The notes: generated from the sequence alone by a model not told the origin. DNA of 64,000 nucleotides from Methanobrevibacter oralis (GCF_001639275.1 NZ_LWMU01000059.1:56870-120869); one strand, 5' to 3'. Positions 30,730-41,184 are shown, counted from the first letter of the stretch. Program-made: numbers and translations.

Positions 30730-31062
30730 TCACCAAAACATCCTATCTAACATCATAAATACATACATATATCCAAATCCAAATAATAAGCCAGTAATTA
30801 ATCTTCTTCGATTATTACTTAAATATGAAGTATGTTTTTGTACTAAACCATCAATAATCATTGGAATCCATAAAAAGATTATCAAATAAAAGTTTTCAAA
30901 TGGTACTGCAAGTGAAATGGGTAATCCAATTAGTACTCCAAATAATATTCCACTGCAACGAGCACAAAATGGAAATTGATAGTTTCCTATGAAGAAACTT
31001 CTTTCAGACTTTTGATGACATAAATGACCGCAGGTTCTAAATATAATCTCATAAATGCCCAT
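30730..31062 (-). CDS. DUF2085 family membrane protein
   Basis: A 110-residue protein. The family signature is at the N-terminus: CGHLCHQKSERSFFIG then FPFCARCSGILFG, i.e. CHQK-x3-RSFF and CxxC. About three membrane helices follow (GVLIGLPISLAVPF, FYLIIFLWIPMIIDGLV, LITGLLFGFGYMYVFMML). The conserved Cys/His residues suggest a metal or redox site near the membrane, but the function is unknown. It is first in a minus-strand unit with two tiny Cys peptides. A TATA-like ATATATGTATAAC lies upstream near 31100. Confidence 0.85.
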   Translation of the reverse strand: MGIYEIIFRTCGHLCHQKSERSFFIGNYQFPFCARCSGILFGVLIGLPISLAVPFENFYLIIFLWIPMIIDGLVQKHTSYLSNNRRRLITGLLFGFGYMYVFMMLDRMFW

Positions 31063-31415
<353 letters not shown>

Positions 31416-32665
31416 ATGAAACTTATGGATTATATTAAAACCCGATTATTGAACAATAGGGTGGAACAGTATAATACTAAGCGCAGCTATTGGGGTGAGG
31501 ATGAAAGACAACCCCGAACTGATGGGATTAACACTGGCTTTGATCTTCCAGATGCACTTCCGCCAGTAATTAACAAAACAATAGCTAATGCACGTTATGC
31601 TGTTAAACTCGACGGTTATACTTCAGGTATTTTGAAAAATAGAATTGATAAAGCTAATGTTAATATTGTTCTTATTGATAAAGAAAATAAATTATCCAAA
31701 GAGCAGAAATTAACTTTAATTTTATGGGCTAGAAAAATTGACATCAGCCAAGTAGCTAAAAATATCTTACAAGGTGAATGGTTGATGGGGAAGGTCTAAT
31801 TAAACCAGTACAACGTTGGGATAAATCCATAGGCAAATACATTAAACCTGTATTTTTGGAAATTGGTGCACATGGCCATGGCCTTAAAAAAGAATTCAAT
31901 GATGATAATGAAGTGCAGCTATTTCTTCATGAGATGCCGAAAGATATTGTTAACGGATCTCCTGAAGAGTTTAATAATTATGTTAGTGTTGAAGAGGGAA
32001 CATTAACGGTAAAGTATGAACCTGAAGAAGTCATTAACTTCATGTACAATGAAATCTACTGTGAAGCGCAAAGCATCATCCTTAATTGTCTTGATGATAT
32101 TTATCATAAATGTAACTTGGAAAGAAACCAGATGGAAAGAATTAATAAGGATAATATTATTGAAATTAAACCTTCATTGGATGCTAACGGCCAACCTATA
32201 ATTACTGAATTATCCTCAACCGCTAAAGAAAATTTGTATGCTGACTATGGAACTACAGCAGATAGTAATGTAGCTATTGTACCTCCGGGAATAGAAAGTA
32301 AAATCCTTGGGGGTAACAACTACCGGTCTGACTATACAAGGCAGACTGAAATCTTTAGAAATAATATTTTAAGGACTTTTGTAACTCCTCAGTCTCAAGC
32401 AGGTAATGAGAAGTCTAATCAGAATGTAGCTGAATACATTAACGATTCAGCTATTACAGGTTTTATTGTTAATGTAGCTAATGATCAGAAGTGGGTGTTA
32501 AAGTATTGTAATGAACTATTAAATCGTCAATTGGAATTGATGGGCATTAATGAAACTTTAGATATTTACTTCAGCTATTCAAGAGATGATGTATTAAGAT
32601 ACATTATGGAATTGTCTTCTGAAGGTGATGAAATTTATAAAAATTATTTATTTTCTTCAACATAG
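31416..32665 (+). pseudogene. Viral portal protein gene, frameshifted and 3' truncated
   Basis: Two overlapping frames make one product. 31416-31799 ends ...NILQGEWLMGKV. 31778 onward continues as ...GEGLIKPVQRWDKSIGKYIK. A one-base loss in the GGGG run at 31787-31790 explains the break. The joined protein has features of the SPP1/Siphoviridae-type portal family: NKTIANARYAVKLDGYTSG early, PPGIESKILGGNNYRSDYTR, RNNILRTFVTPQSQAG in the middle. The 3' end stops at about 32640 where hsdS sequence begins in the opposite direction, so the C-terminus is lost. The ribosome site is very strong. It is a remnant of a tailed-virus provirus. Confidence 0.6.
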
Positions 32666-33191
32666 AAATTTTTTTATCCACATTCCATAAAATTGAAATA
32701 ACTCTTTTTTGGTCATTGATTGAAGGTATTGATATTTCTAAGTTTTTAAAAGTTCCTCCAGATATTTCTTTAAATGTTGAACCATTAGAATTATTTATAA
32801 TGTATTTTATGTTTAATTTAAGCCAATAATAGAAATATTTGTGATAGCAAATATCCTCATTACAAATTAAACTTTTAAATCCTTGATTTGTAGATAATTC
32901 ATTATTTGCAATAGCAATATATCCAATTGGTGCTCTAGAAGTCATTAAAACAGTATTTTTAGGAATTAATCTTGCACTAGAATTATTTAATCCTTCTTGG
33001 GAAATATTTCTCTCACCTTTAGAAATATAAATATCACTATAAGAAGACAAATCTTTTGGTGTAATCCAACTTATATCTCCATACCAGTACTCATTTTTGT
33101 TTGTTGAAGGAGTACCTCCTGAAACAACTTCTCCAATATCCTCAATTTTGTAATATTTAAATTCTAAATAAAAATTTAATGGATATTGCAA
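32604..33191 (-). pseudogene. Inverted half of an hsdS gene (first target-recognition domain)
   Basis: The minus frame encodes FKYYKIEDIGEVVSGGTPST then WYGDISWITPKDLS, ...GTFKNLEISIPSINDQKRVI ... KKISMLKKINN. This is one HsdS target-recognition domain and its following coiled-coil spacer. After KKINN (about 32645) the frame runs into antisense portal sequence, so the second half is missing. Upstream there is only a TTG inside the neighbouring hsdS piece, so no natural start. Inverting about 32640-33178 would join it in frame order to the plus-strand half at 33179 (KKINN then DIANGIFKKEF). Confidence 0.6.
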
Positions 33192-33943
33192 ATGGAATTT
33201 TTAAAAAAGAGTTTTTGAATTTTGAGGAATATGATAATAATAATTTGAATTCTTCTGAATTTGGATTAATTCCTAAAAAATGGTTTTATGTCTCTTTAGA
33301 TAAAATATCTGATGTAACTATTGGAAAAACACCACCACGTAAAGAACCTCAATGGTTTTCAGAGACTAATGGAATAAAATGGATTTCAATAAAAGACCTT
33401 GGAAAATCAGAAGTATATGTTTTTGAAACATCGGAATATCTCACTGAAGAAGCAATTTATAAATTTAATGTTAAATTAATACCAAAAGATACTGTGATTT
33501 TAAGTTTTAAACTTACTGTTGGTAGATTGGGAATTACTACTGAAAAAATGGTAACTAATGAAGCTATTGCGCATTTTAAATTGAATAACGATTTAATAAC
33601 AACAGAGTATCTTTATTTATATCTTAAAAATTTTAATTATGAGTCATTGGGAAGTACATCATCAATAGCTAAAGCTATTAATTCTAAAATTGTCAAAAAG
33701 ATTCCGATATTAATTCCTTCAAAAGAAAAATTAAATTCTGTATCAATACTATTTAATAGTATTTTTGAACAGATTAAAATAAATCAAGGCGAAATATCAA
33801 AGTTAACTAAATTAAGAGACATTTTACTTCCTAAACTCATGTCGGGTGAAATTGATGTTTCTAAGATAAATTATGATTTGAAAATAATGTTAGTTATTTT
33901 ATACAAAAAAATTGTAAATTTGATATTGAGGATTACAAAATGA
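33179..33943 (+). pseudogene. Half hsdS gene (second target-recognition domain), plus strand
   Basis: It starts inside the central conserved spacer (DIANGIFKKEFLNFEEY) and continues GLIPKKWFYVSLDKISDVTI then GKTPPRKEPQWF. It ends with the conserved KLTKLRDILLPKLMSGEIDV then SKINYDLK. The intact HsdS at 35043-36257 has the equivalent middle (KAIFRKDFINYENY) and the same ending. The normal stop after KINYDL is lost and the frame runs on 21 residues to overlap the recombinase start (ATGA). Half-size HsdS proteins can dimerise, so function cannot be excluded. Confidence 0.6.
33845..33879 (+). repeat. 35-bp inverted repeat, left copy (hsdS 3' end)
   Basis: Identical, in opposite orientation, to 35050-35084. 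Weaker similarity (about four in five bases) extends some 50 bp further into both hsdS genes. The pair flanks the tyrosine recombinase gene and is a likely recombination site. Confidence 0.75.
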
Positions 33944-34926
33944 AAACAAAAATAATATCAAAAATACAAAACAAAATGAAACCTTATTTAAATCAAGACC
34001 AATATCTAAAATTAACAAATACCTTGTTAAATTCACTTAAAGATATTGAATTGATTGATAATAACAATGAGCTAAATGAAATAGATAATTTTAAATTATT
34101 AAATTTATTTTTATCTGCAAAACAAGTAGAAGGTTGTTCTGATAAGACAATTGTTTATTATAAATCAACAATTGAAAAAATGTTAGAAAAATTAAAAAAA
34201 CAAGTTTATAACATTACAACAGATGATTTAAGAAAATATCTTTTTGATCATAAATATGCTAAAAATTCATCAAAAACAACAATTGACAATATAAGAAGAA
34301 TATTCTCAAGTTTCTTTTCATGGTTAGAAGATGAAGATTATATACTCAAAAATCCTGTTAGACGAATACATCGTGTGAAAACAGGTCGTGTTGTTAAGGA
34401 AGTATTAACAGATGAAAATTTAGAAATTTTAAGAGATAATTGTGATGAAATAAGAGATTTATCAATGGTAGAATTATTAACATCAACTGGAATCCGAGTA
34501 GGAGAATTAGTGCGATTAAACATAGAAGATGTTGATTTTTATGAGCGAGAATGTGTTGTATTTGGGAAAGGAGAAAGTGAAAGAGTAGTGTACTTTGATG
34601 CTAGAACTAAAATACATTTAATAGAATATTTACAAGGAAGAAATGATAATAATCCTGCACTATTTGTTTCATTGAATAAACCATTTAAAAGATTAGGAAT
34701 AAGTGGTGTTGAAACTCGAATAAGAGAATTAGGTAAAAAATGTAATATAAAAAAAGTTCACCCCCACAAATTCAGAAGAACAATGGCAACAAATGCCATT
34801 GATAAAGGAATGCCTATAGAACAAGTGCAAAAATTACTTGGACATGTGCAAATTGATACAACTATGCAATATGCAATGGTAAACCAAAGCAATGTTAAAC
34901 TTGCACATCGTAAATTCATTGGATAA
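33940..34926 (+). CDS. Tyrosine recombinase (XerC/XerD-like integrase)
   Basis: A 328-residue phage-integrase-family protein. The N-terminal SAM-like core-binding domain (about 55-150) has KQVEGCSDKTIVYYKSTIEK. The catalytic domain carries LLTSTGIRVGELVRLNIEDV (first Arg), HPHKFRRTMATNAIDKGMP (HxxR), LLGHVQIDTTMQYAMVN (His/Trp position and nucleophile Tyr). All catalytic residues are present. The start overlaps the end of the half hsdS. It sits between two oppositely oriented hsdS genes sharing an inverted repeat, the arrangement of recombinases that switch type I specificity. It could alternatively be a leftover provirus integrase. Confidence 0.88.
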   Translation: MKTKIISKIQNKMKPYLNQDQYLKLTNTLLNSLKDIELIDNNNELNEIDNFKLLNLFLSAKQVEGCSDKTIVYYKSTIEKMLEKLKKQVYNITTDDLRKYLFDHKYAKNSSKTTIDNIRRIFSSFFSWLEDEDYILKNPVRRIHRVKTGRVVKEVLTDENLEILRDNCDEIRDLSMVELLTSTGIRVGELVRLNIEDVDFYERECVVFGKGESERVVYFDARTKIHLIEYLQGRNDNNPALFVSLNKPFKRLGISGVETRIRELGKKCNIKKVHPHKFRRTMATNAIDKGMPIEQVQKLLGHVQIDTTMQYAMVNQSNVKLAHRKFIG

Positions 34927-35019
34927 AACAAAATTAAATATTATGATATTCAATTGAAAATTAATATAACAGTGTTATTTAACATGATATTATAAAAAAA
35001 GCACAATAATTGGAAATAA

Positions 35020-35047
35020 AATAATAATATTTAAAACTATTATTATT
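35020..35047. terminator. AT-rich hairpin between convergent recombinase and hsdS
   Basis: AATAATAATA (35020-35029) pairs with TATTATTATT (35038-35047) across an 8-base loop. It can act in both directions. It overlaps the hsdS stop codon. Confidence 0.35.
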
Positions 35048-36257
35048 CTAAATCATAATTTATCTTAGAAACATCAATTTCACCAGACATTAATTTAGGG
35101 AGTAATGCATCTCTTAATTTTGTTAATTTTATAATTTCAAGTTGATTAGATTTTATTTCTTCAAATAGTGATTTTATATAATTATGAAACTTATCCATAG
35201 TTTTTTTAGGCGGAATCACAAGTTTTATTTTAGAAAATTCATTTTTATTTAAATTTAATGTTGTACTTCCACCAGAACCAAGAAGTTTAATGTATTCAGA
35301 CATTTCTTCAATGTACAAATAAATAAAATATGGACTTATATCTTCAGCACATATTATACTATTAATCTGTTGGTTGGTTTGACTTTTTTCATAAGTTAAA
35401 CTAACTAAACCTGCAGTAGCAATACAACTTACACAAACACTATTTTTGGGTAAAGTCTTTTTAATTTGACTTTTAATTCCTATTTCAGACAATTTTCTTT
35501 CAGTTGTTATTACAAAAACATTATTATGCATGTCTGGAATGGTTATAAAAGGCATGTCCTTTCCATAATTCTCTTCTTTTTTTGTTGGAGGCGTTTTACC
35601 ACAAACAACTTCTTTAGAAATTTCATCTATGGATTTTACTTCAAAATCTGATGGAATTAAACCACAATCACTATCTTTTAAATCATTGTAATTTTCATAA
35701 TTAATAAAATCTTTTCTAAAAATAGCTTTGCATATATTAATTAAATTTTTATTTATTCTTTCTTTTAATTTTATCCTATAATTTAAAAATTCATAAATTT
35801 TAACAATTTTTTCTTGTATTTCTAATGTTGGAATTGGAATCTTAATATCGCAAAATTTTGCCCAATCTAAACTACCCCTAATACTACTATCAGTATAAAA
35901 CCATCCTAACCGGTCAAATTCAGATCTTCGAAAATACATCATCAAAAATTTTGGAAGTATCATCTCTTTATTTTTTATTTCAAAAACTTTATATGCTGGA
36001 GAAATAATAGTTGGTTTTTTCGAGGTGAATAAAGATATAACTACTGATTTATCTCTACCTACGTGCATTAAATTACAAGCAAATTGATTCTCATTAATTA
36101 ATTTATATCTTGCCAGATTTGTTCCAATCGTATTTGCGACAGAGGGTATAAATTCTTTATGTATATTCATTCCAACAAGTTTTGTTACAGTTAAATCTTT
36201 ATTTTTTGTTTCCGATATTTCAATCAAATTTCCTAACTTTTTATAATCGAATTTCAT
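35043..36257 (-). CDS. hsdS: Type I restriction-modification specificity subunit HsdS
   Basis: A 404-residue protein that determines the DNA target of the HsdR-HsdM-HsdS complex. Two target-recognition domains are present. The first covers about 1-160, with IKIPIPTLEIQEKIVKIYEF as its exit helix. The second covers about 205-385, opening GLIPSDFEVKSIDEISKEVV. Conserved spacers are LKERINKNLINICKAIFRKD and the C-terminal KLTKLRDALLPKLMSGEIDV. The start overlaps the hsdM end by 17 bases with AAGGAGTT upstream. Its 3' end shares a 35-bp inverted repeat with the half hsdS at 33179, so exchange of recognition domains is possible. Confidence 0.9.
   Translation of the reverse strand: MKFDYKKLGNLIEISETKNKDLTVTKLVGMNIHKEFIPSVANTIGTNLARYKLINENQFACNLMHVGRDKSVVISLFTSKKPTIISPAYKVFEIKNKEMILPKFLMMYFRRSEFDRLGWFYTDSSIRGSLDWAKFCDIKIPIPTLEIQEKIVKIYEFLNYRIKLKERINKNLINICKAIFRKDFINYENYNDLKDSDCGLIPSDFEVKSIDEISKEVVCGKTPPTKKEENYGKDMPFITIPDMHNNVFVITTERKLSEIGIKSQIKKTLPKNSVCVSCIATAGLVSLTYEKSQTNQQINSIICAEDISPYFIYLYIEEMSEYIKLLGSGGSTTLNLNKNEFSKIKLVIPPKKTMDKFHNYIKSLFEEIKSNQLEIIKLTKLRDALLPKLMSGEIDVSKINYDLE
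35050..35084 (-). repeat. 35-bp inverted repeat, right copy (hsdS 3' end)
   Basis: Reverse complement of 33845-33879. It encodes the C-terminal GEIDVSKINYDL of HsdS. Confidence 0.75.
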
Positions 36258-37788
36258 AATCTAACTCCTTCATCAATTTAATCAAAATATCTGTAGAGTT
36301 TGATTCTTCTTTAAGTAACTCTTCAAGTTCTCTACTTAATCTAGTCATTTCAGAATCATAATCCATAGTTTCATCTTTATTTACAAATTCTATATATTGA
36401 CTAGGAGATAAATCATAATCATTTTCTTTAATTTCATCAAGAGATGCAGAATAACAAAATTCAGGAACATCTCCATAATCAGAAATATCTAATTGCCATC
36501 TATGAAAAGTCTCCACAACTTTATTTCTATCATCATCAGTTAATTCAACATATTTTTTATTATATGGAGAACCCATATTTCTTAAATCAAAAAATATGAC
36601 TTCATCTTTTCTGTTTCTATATGTTTTAAGTTCATCATTCTTTTTAATTGATGTTTCAATTTTATTTTTATTGATAACCCATAATGTTACTGAGATATTA
36701 GTGGAATAGAATAATTTCATAGGTAAAACCATTATTGATTCAATTAATCCATTTTCGATTAATTTTTTTCTAATGTTATATTCAACACCGCCAGAATTTA
36801 ACGCGCCATTTGATAAAATGAACCCTGCTACTCCATTTTCAGATAATTTAGATACCATATGTAAAATCCATGCATAATTTGCATTTCCAACTGGTGGAAT
36901 CTCATATCCTGACCATCTATAATCATTTATTAATTGGTTATCTTCTCTCCAACTATCTAAATTGAATGGGGGATTTGCCATGATATAATCTGCTTTTAAA
37001 TCCTTATGTAGATCATTCAAAAATGTATCTGCATTTTTTTCACCAAGATTATATGAGATTCCTCTTATTGCTAAATTCATCATACCTAATTTTCTGGTTG
37101 TGGCTATTGCTTCTTGTCCATAAATTGAAACATTTTTACTATTTCCTTCATGTTGTTTAATAAATTCCATTGATTGAACAAACATTCCTCCAGAACCACA
37201 GCAAGGGTCGTAAATTTTACCATCATAAGGTTCAATTAATTCAGCTATTAATTTTACAACAGATTTTGGTGTATAAAATTCTCCTTTTCCTTGTCCTTCT
37301 TTACCTGCAAATTGACCTAAAAAATATTCATATATTCTACCAATACTGTCTTCTTCATCATCTTTAATTTTAATTGTATTTATTACATCCAATAATGATG
37401 CAAGTTTTGTATGATCTATTTCTAATCTGGAATAATAATTATTAGGTAATGCACCTTTCAATCCTTCATTATTTAATTCAATGTCATGTAATGCAGTATC
37501 AATTTTAATAGTAATGTCGCTCTGTTTGGCATTTTCCATTATATAAGACCAACGAGAGGTTTCAGGTATGTAAAAGGCATTATCCTTAATATAAAACTCA
37601 GGGATATCTATATATTCTTCACCAAACTCTTTTGTAATCTTATTTAACTGTTTATCAAAGCGATCATTAACATATTTTAAAAATATTAAACTTAATACAA
37701 CATGTTTATATTCTGCAGTTTCAACACCGCCCCTAAGTTTTATTGCAGATTTCCATAATTTTTCTTCAAAACTTACTTCTTTAGCCAT
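36241..37788 (-). CDS. hsdM: Type I restriction-modification DNA methyltransferase HsdM
   Basis: A 515-residue N6-adenine methylase subunit. The N-terminal helical domain begins FEEKLWKSAIKLRGGVETAE. SAM binding is at KIYDPCCGSGGMFVQSMEF. The catalytic motif IV is DYIMANPPFNLDSW (NPPF). FYTPKSVVKLIAELIEPYDG is the HsdM signature before motif I. The C-terminal region contacts HsdS. GGTGG precedes the ATG. It lies eight bases behind hsdR and overlaps hsdS, so R-M-S form one minus-strand operon. All motifs are intact. Confidence 0.95.
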   Translation of the reverse strand: MAKEVSFEEKLWKSAIKLRGGVETAEYKHVVLSLIFLKYVNDRFDKQLNKITKEFGEEYIDIPEFYIKDNAFYIPETSRWSYIMENAKQSDITIKIDTALHDIELNNEGLKGALPNNYYSRLEIDHTKLASLLDVINTIKIKDDEEDSIGRIYEYFLGQFAGKEGQGKGEFYTPKSVVKLIAELIEPYDGKIYDPCCGSGGMFVQSMEFIKQHEGNSKNVSIYGQEAIATTRKLGMMNLAIRGISYNLGEKNADTFLNDLHKDLKADYIMANPPFNLDSWREDNQLINDYRWSGYEIPPVGNANYAWILHMVSKLSENGVAGFILSNGALNSGGVEYNIRKKLIENGLIESIMVLPMKLFYSTNISVTLWVINKNKIETSIKKNDELKTYRNRKDEVIFFDLRNMGSPYNKKYVELTDDDRNKVVETFHRWQLDISDYGDVPEFCYSASLDEIKENDYDLSPSQYIEFVNKDETMDYDSEMTRLSRELEELLKEESNSTDILIKLMKELDYEIRL

Positions 37789-37796
37789 TTTTCCAC

Positions 37797-40700
37797 CTAT
37801 ATATTCCTTCTAAAATTTTTTGCTTGTTCAAATACTTCATCAAATACTTCATTATTCAATTGTGGGGGATATTTATTTTTACCTAATAATATGATTAAGT
37901 CTACCTTAAATTGAGCATTTATATCTTTTCGGATGTCCCAATCAACATACTTAGTAACATCAGATACTAATTGTTTAACTTCTTTTGCTAATTTAATTAA
38001 TTTTTCTTCAGGATATTCAAAATCATGTTTTTTAGCAATTAAATCTAATATATCATAAAAAGCTTTTTCTTCAAAATCAATGTTTTTTTCTTTATAGGAT
38101 TTCTTGTCTTTTTCGATATCTTTTATCAAATCTATTAATCCTTCCATTACATCATCAATAACTTCTTCAACTAATTTTTTGTCATCAATACGATTATTAT
38201 ACTCATCAATAAGATTATTTAATCTTTCAGTGAATGATAATGCTTTTATTTTATTTGTTTTACCATACTCATTTAAAGTTTGTTTTAATAATCTTTCTAA
38301 TATTTTAATACGGGTATTTGGTTGTTTTATTTTCATAATCCTATCTAAATACTCATCAGATAATATATCAATGTCTTGAATGTTACCTTCAATATTAACA
38401 ACTTCTTCAACACCAGTTGATTCTATGGCTTGTTCCATTAATTGCATTGCAGCCCTATTCATTTGATGAATATCTGGAGCTTCCCCTTTAGTTAATTTAA
38501 ATAGTACTGCTTTAATGCCAGTGTAAAAATGAATATATTCTCTTTCTTTATTAGTTATATCTTTGTGATTGATACAAAGATTATATGATGATTTTAATCT
38601 TTTTACGGATTTCATGAATCGTTTTTCTAATTCTTCTGTAGCTTGTATATATTCTACTGCATTATTTAAACATTCTAGTTTTTCTAATGGAGTTCCTGTG
38701 AAGAACATTTTATCATTGAAATTGTGAAACATATTATGTAAAATGTTCAATTCATTTTTAACTATTTTTACAGCTTCTTCGACTTCTTCAAATTCTTCTG
38801 AGTCAAAATTTGTATATTTACCTAAAGCTTGATTCATATATTTTTTAATTCCAATGTAATCAACAATCAATCCTTTTTCTTTTCCTTCATATGTTCTATT
38901 AACTCTGGATATTGTTTGAATTAAATTATGTTCTTTTATAGGTTTATCTATGAATATTGTATCTAAACAAGGCGCATCAAAACCAGTTAACCATTTATCT
39001 CTTACAATTGCTATTTTAAAATTAGATTTTTCATTTTTGAATTGTCTTGCAGCTTCATCACGATCAGCATCATTGCCTAATAATTCATACATTTCTTTAT
39101 CATCATCTTGGTTTCGTGTCATGACCATTTTGACTTTAGGCATTTTCTTAAGTAATCTTTTTTCATAATCTGTAATTTCTTCATCAGAATAAGCAAGTTC
39201 TCCCCATTCTGGTCTTAAATCTAAAATAATCTTATAAAATTTATAAGCTATAGGTCTTGTTGCACATACAAATAATGCCTTACCTTTAACAGTCGCATTT
39301 TCCTCAACTCTTGTCTCATATAATTTAATAAAATCTTTAGCTATTTGTCTTAATCTATCTTCATCACCAATTAATGAGTTCATTTTTGCTACTTCTTTTT
39401 TACTAGCTTCAATTTGATACTCATTTGCTCCTTCCTCTTCACATTTCTGATAATATTCTTCTATATCATTAACTTTGATTTGATTTAATATAATATCTGC
39501 TGCCCTTCCATTATAAATTAGATTAACTGTCACGCCATCTTCTATTGATTCTTTCATAGTGTATTTATCTACAACAGGACCAAATACATCTAAAGTTTTA
39601 TCAACTGGTGTTCCTGTAAATCCTACATAGGTTGCATTAGGCAGTGAGTCATGTAAAAATTTAGCAAATCCATATTTCTTTTTAACACCTTTATCTGTGA
39701 TTACTTGTTTTGATTCTAAATTTATTTGGGTTCTATGTGCTTCATCAGAAATGCAAATAATATTACTTCTATCACTTAATAAATCTAAATCTTCTGTGAA
39801 TTTTTGTATGGTAGTTAAATAAACTGATCCACTTTCATTTTTATATAATTTTTCTTTTAAATCTTCACGAGATTTGATTTTTACAACATTATCGTCTCCA
39901 ATGAATTTTTTAGAGTTGATAAATAATTCTGATAGTTGTTTGTCAAGATCTGTTCTATCAGTTATTAATAAGATTGTAGGATTTTTTAAATCAATATCTC
40001 TCATCAGCAATCTTGTTAAAAAAAGCATTGTTAAACTTTTTCCACATCCTGTTGCTCCAAAATATGTTCCTCCTTTACCATTGCCATGAGGTTTCATATT
40101 CCTTTTAATGCTGTCATGTAATTTTGTTGCAGCGAAATATTGTGAATATCTTGAAATCATCTTTGTTTCAATATTTGCTTTATCTGGAAAGTAAACAAAA
40201 TTTTTGACTATGTCAATGAATCTTTCTTTTTTAAATAGGCCCATTACCATACTGAATGCTGAATCTATTCCATCAACTTCTTCAAAATTATCATCTTGTC
40301 TTCTCCAACTATAATAGTAATCATAATCAGCAAATACGGATCCGTATTTATTATTCACTCCATCGCTAATAACAACAAAAGAATTATATTTAAATAAATC
40401 CGGAATATCTCTCATGTATCTTATAGTTATTTGTTCATATGCATTGTAAATTGTAGCTTCTTCCCTAATCGCACTTTTAAATTCTAATACAACTAATGGC
40501 AAACCATTAACAAAAATAATTCCATCAGGGATGCGGAATTCATATCCTTTAATTTCAACTTGATTTACAAATCTAAAAATATTTGAGTTAATATCATTAA
40601 TATCAACTAAATCTATCATTAAATCTTTATCATCTGCATTCATTCTTTTAAACAGCATTCCTTCAGTTAGATACTTGTTAAATTTTTTATTTAAATCATA

Positions 40701-40922
40701 TAGTGTATCATCAGAAATATTTTCAATAGTATTTGCAATTAAATTAATTTCTTCATCTGATAACTCCGTATATTTTGATTTGATAAATTTAATTAAATCT
40801 TCTTTAATAATAACTTCTTTTATACTTCTTGATTCAATTTCTTCACCAAGATTACAAATATACCCTTCATTTTCAAATAATGTTTTAAATGATTCTTCTA
40901 ACAAAGATTCATTAAAATACAT
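37797..40922 (-). CDS. hsdR: Type I restriction endonuclease subunit HsdR
   Basis: A 1041-residue motor and nuclease subunit. The N-terminal PD-(D/E)xK nuclease has RIPDGIIFVNGLPLVVLEFK (about residues 130-150). The SF2 helicase has Walker A GATGCGKSLT, DEAH-type ISDEAHRTQ, VGFTGTPVDK and the later motif VRDKWLTGFDAPCLDTIFI then QTISRVNRTYEGKEKGLIVD. The C-terminal helical region binds HsdM. Length and motif order are normal, with no frameshift. GGTGATATC stands before the ATG. It is the first gene of the minus-strand operon; the divergent AbiTii gene is on the other side of a 360-base gap. Confidence 0.95.
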   Translation of the reverse strand: MYFNESLLEESFKTLFENEGYICNLGEEIESRSIKEVIIKEDLIKFIKSKYTELSDEEINLIANTIENISDDTLYDLNKKFNKYLTEGMLFKRMNADDKDLMIDLVDINDINSNIFRFVNQVEIKGYEFRIPDGIIFVNGLPLVVLEFKSAIREEATIYNAYEQITIRYMRDIPDLFKYNSFVVISDGVNNKYGSVFADYDYYYSWRRQDDNFEEVDGIDSAFSMVMGLFKKERFIDIVKNFVYFPDKANIETKMISRYSQYFAATKLHDSIKRNMKPHGNGKGGTYFGATGCGKSLTMLFLTRLLMRDIDLKNPTILLITDRTDLDKQLSELFINSKKFIGDDNVVKIKSREDLKEKLYKNESGSVYLTTIQKFTEDLDLLSDRSNIICISDEAHRTQINLESKQVITDKGVKKKYGFAKFLHDSLPNATYVGFTGTPVDKTLDVFGPVVDKYTMKESIEDGVTVNLIYNGRAADIILNQIKVNDIEEYYQKCEEEGANEYQIEASKKEVAKMNSLIGDEDRLRQIAKDFIKLYETRVEENATVKGKALFVCATRPIAYKFYKIILDLRPEWGELAYSDEEITDYEKRLLKKMPKVKMVMTRNQDDDKEMYELLGNDADRDEAARQFKNEKSNFKIAIVRDKWLTGFDAPCLDTIFIDKPIKEHNLIQTISRVNRTYEGKEKGLIVDYIGIKKYMNQALGKYTNFDSEEFEEVEEAVKIVKNELNILHNMFHNFNDKMFFTGTPLEKLECLNNAVEYIQATEELEKRFMKSVKRLKSSYNLCINHKDITNKEREYIHFYTGIKAVLFKLTKGEAPDIHQMNRAAMQLMEQAIESTGVEEVVNIEGNIQDIDILSDEYLDRIMKIKQPNTRIKILERLLKQTLNEYGKTNKIKALSFTERLNNLIDEYNNRIDDKKLVEEVIDDVMEGLIDLIKDIEKDKKSYKEKNIDFEEKAFYDILDLIAKKHDFEYPEEKLIKLAKEVKQLVSDVTKYVDWDIRKDINAQFKVDLIILLGKNKYPPQLNNEVFDEVFEQAKNFRRNI

Positions 40923-40995
40923 GAGATATCACCTTATATTAATTATCTTTATTAAACACAAGTTATAATGTTTGCCCTGTAAGAATGTTGTTATG

Positions 40996-41015
40996 AACTT
41001 GTAGAATTACAAGTT
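40996..41015. promoter_or_regulatory. Perfect palindrome between hsdR and the divergent gene
   Basis: AACTTGTA-GAAT-TACAAGTT, an 8-bp perfect inverted repeat with a 4-base spacer, 74 bases upstream of hsdR. It is a possible operator for the restriction operon. Confidence 0.35.
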
Positions 41016-41067
41016 GAAGACAATAGTTACTTACATGATTAAATATTACCAGTGATTAAATTGATTG

Positions 41068-41184
41068 ATGAAAAAAATAAGAACTTACGATGAATTTGAA
41101 TTAACTATTAACATGACTGAAAGGATGGAGATAAGTAATCTATCATTAAGTGAGAGAATAAATAATATATCTTACAAATATTAA
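41068..41184 (+). CDS. Possible 38-residue small protein
   Basis: The frame is open from ATG at 41068 to TAA at 41182-41184: MKKIRTYDEFELTINMTERM then EISNLSLSERINNISYKY. No strong ribosome site and no family. A hairpin with a T-rich tail (41216-41260) follows, as after a real gene, which is the main support. It may be a remnant. Confidence 0.25.
   Translation: MKKIRTYDEFELTINMTERMEISNLSLSERINNISYKY

Noticed and set aside
30707..30889. 60-residue plus-strand ORF
   Set aside because: Antisense to the end of the DUF2085 gene and to the start of the tiny peptide gene; no ribosome site.
32616..33200. Long inverted repeats at the borders of the inverted hsdS half
   Set aside because: Only AT-rich weak similarity (TAAAAATTATTTA-like) was seen around 32636 and 33165; not enough to name recombination sites there.
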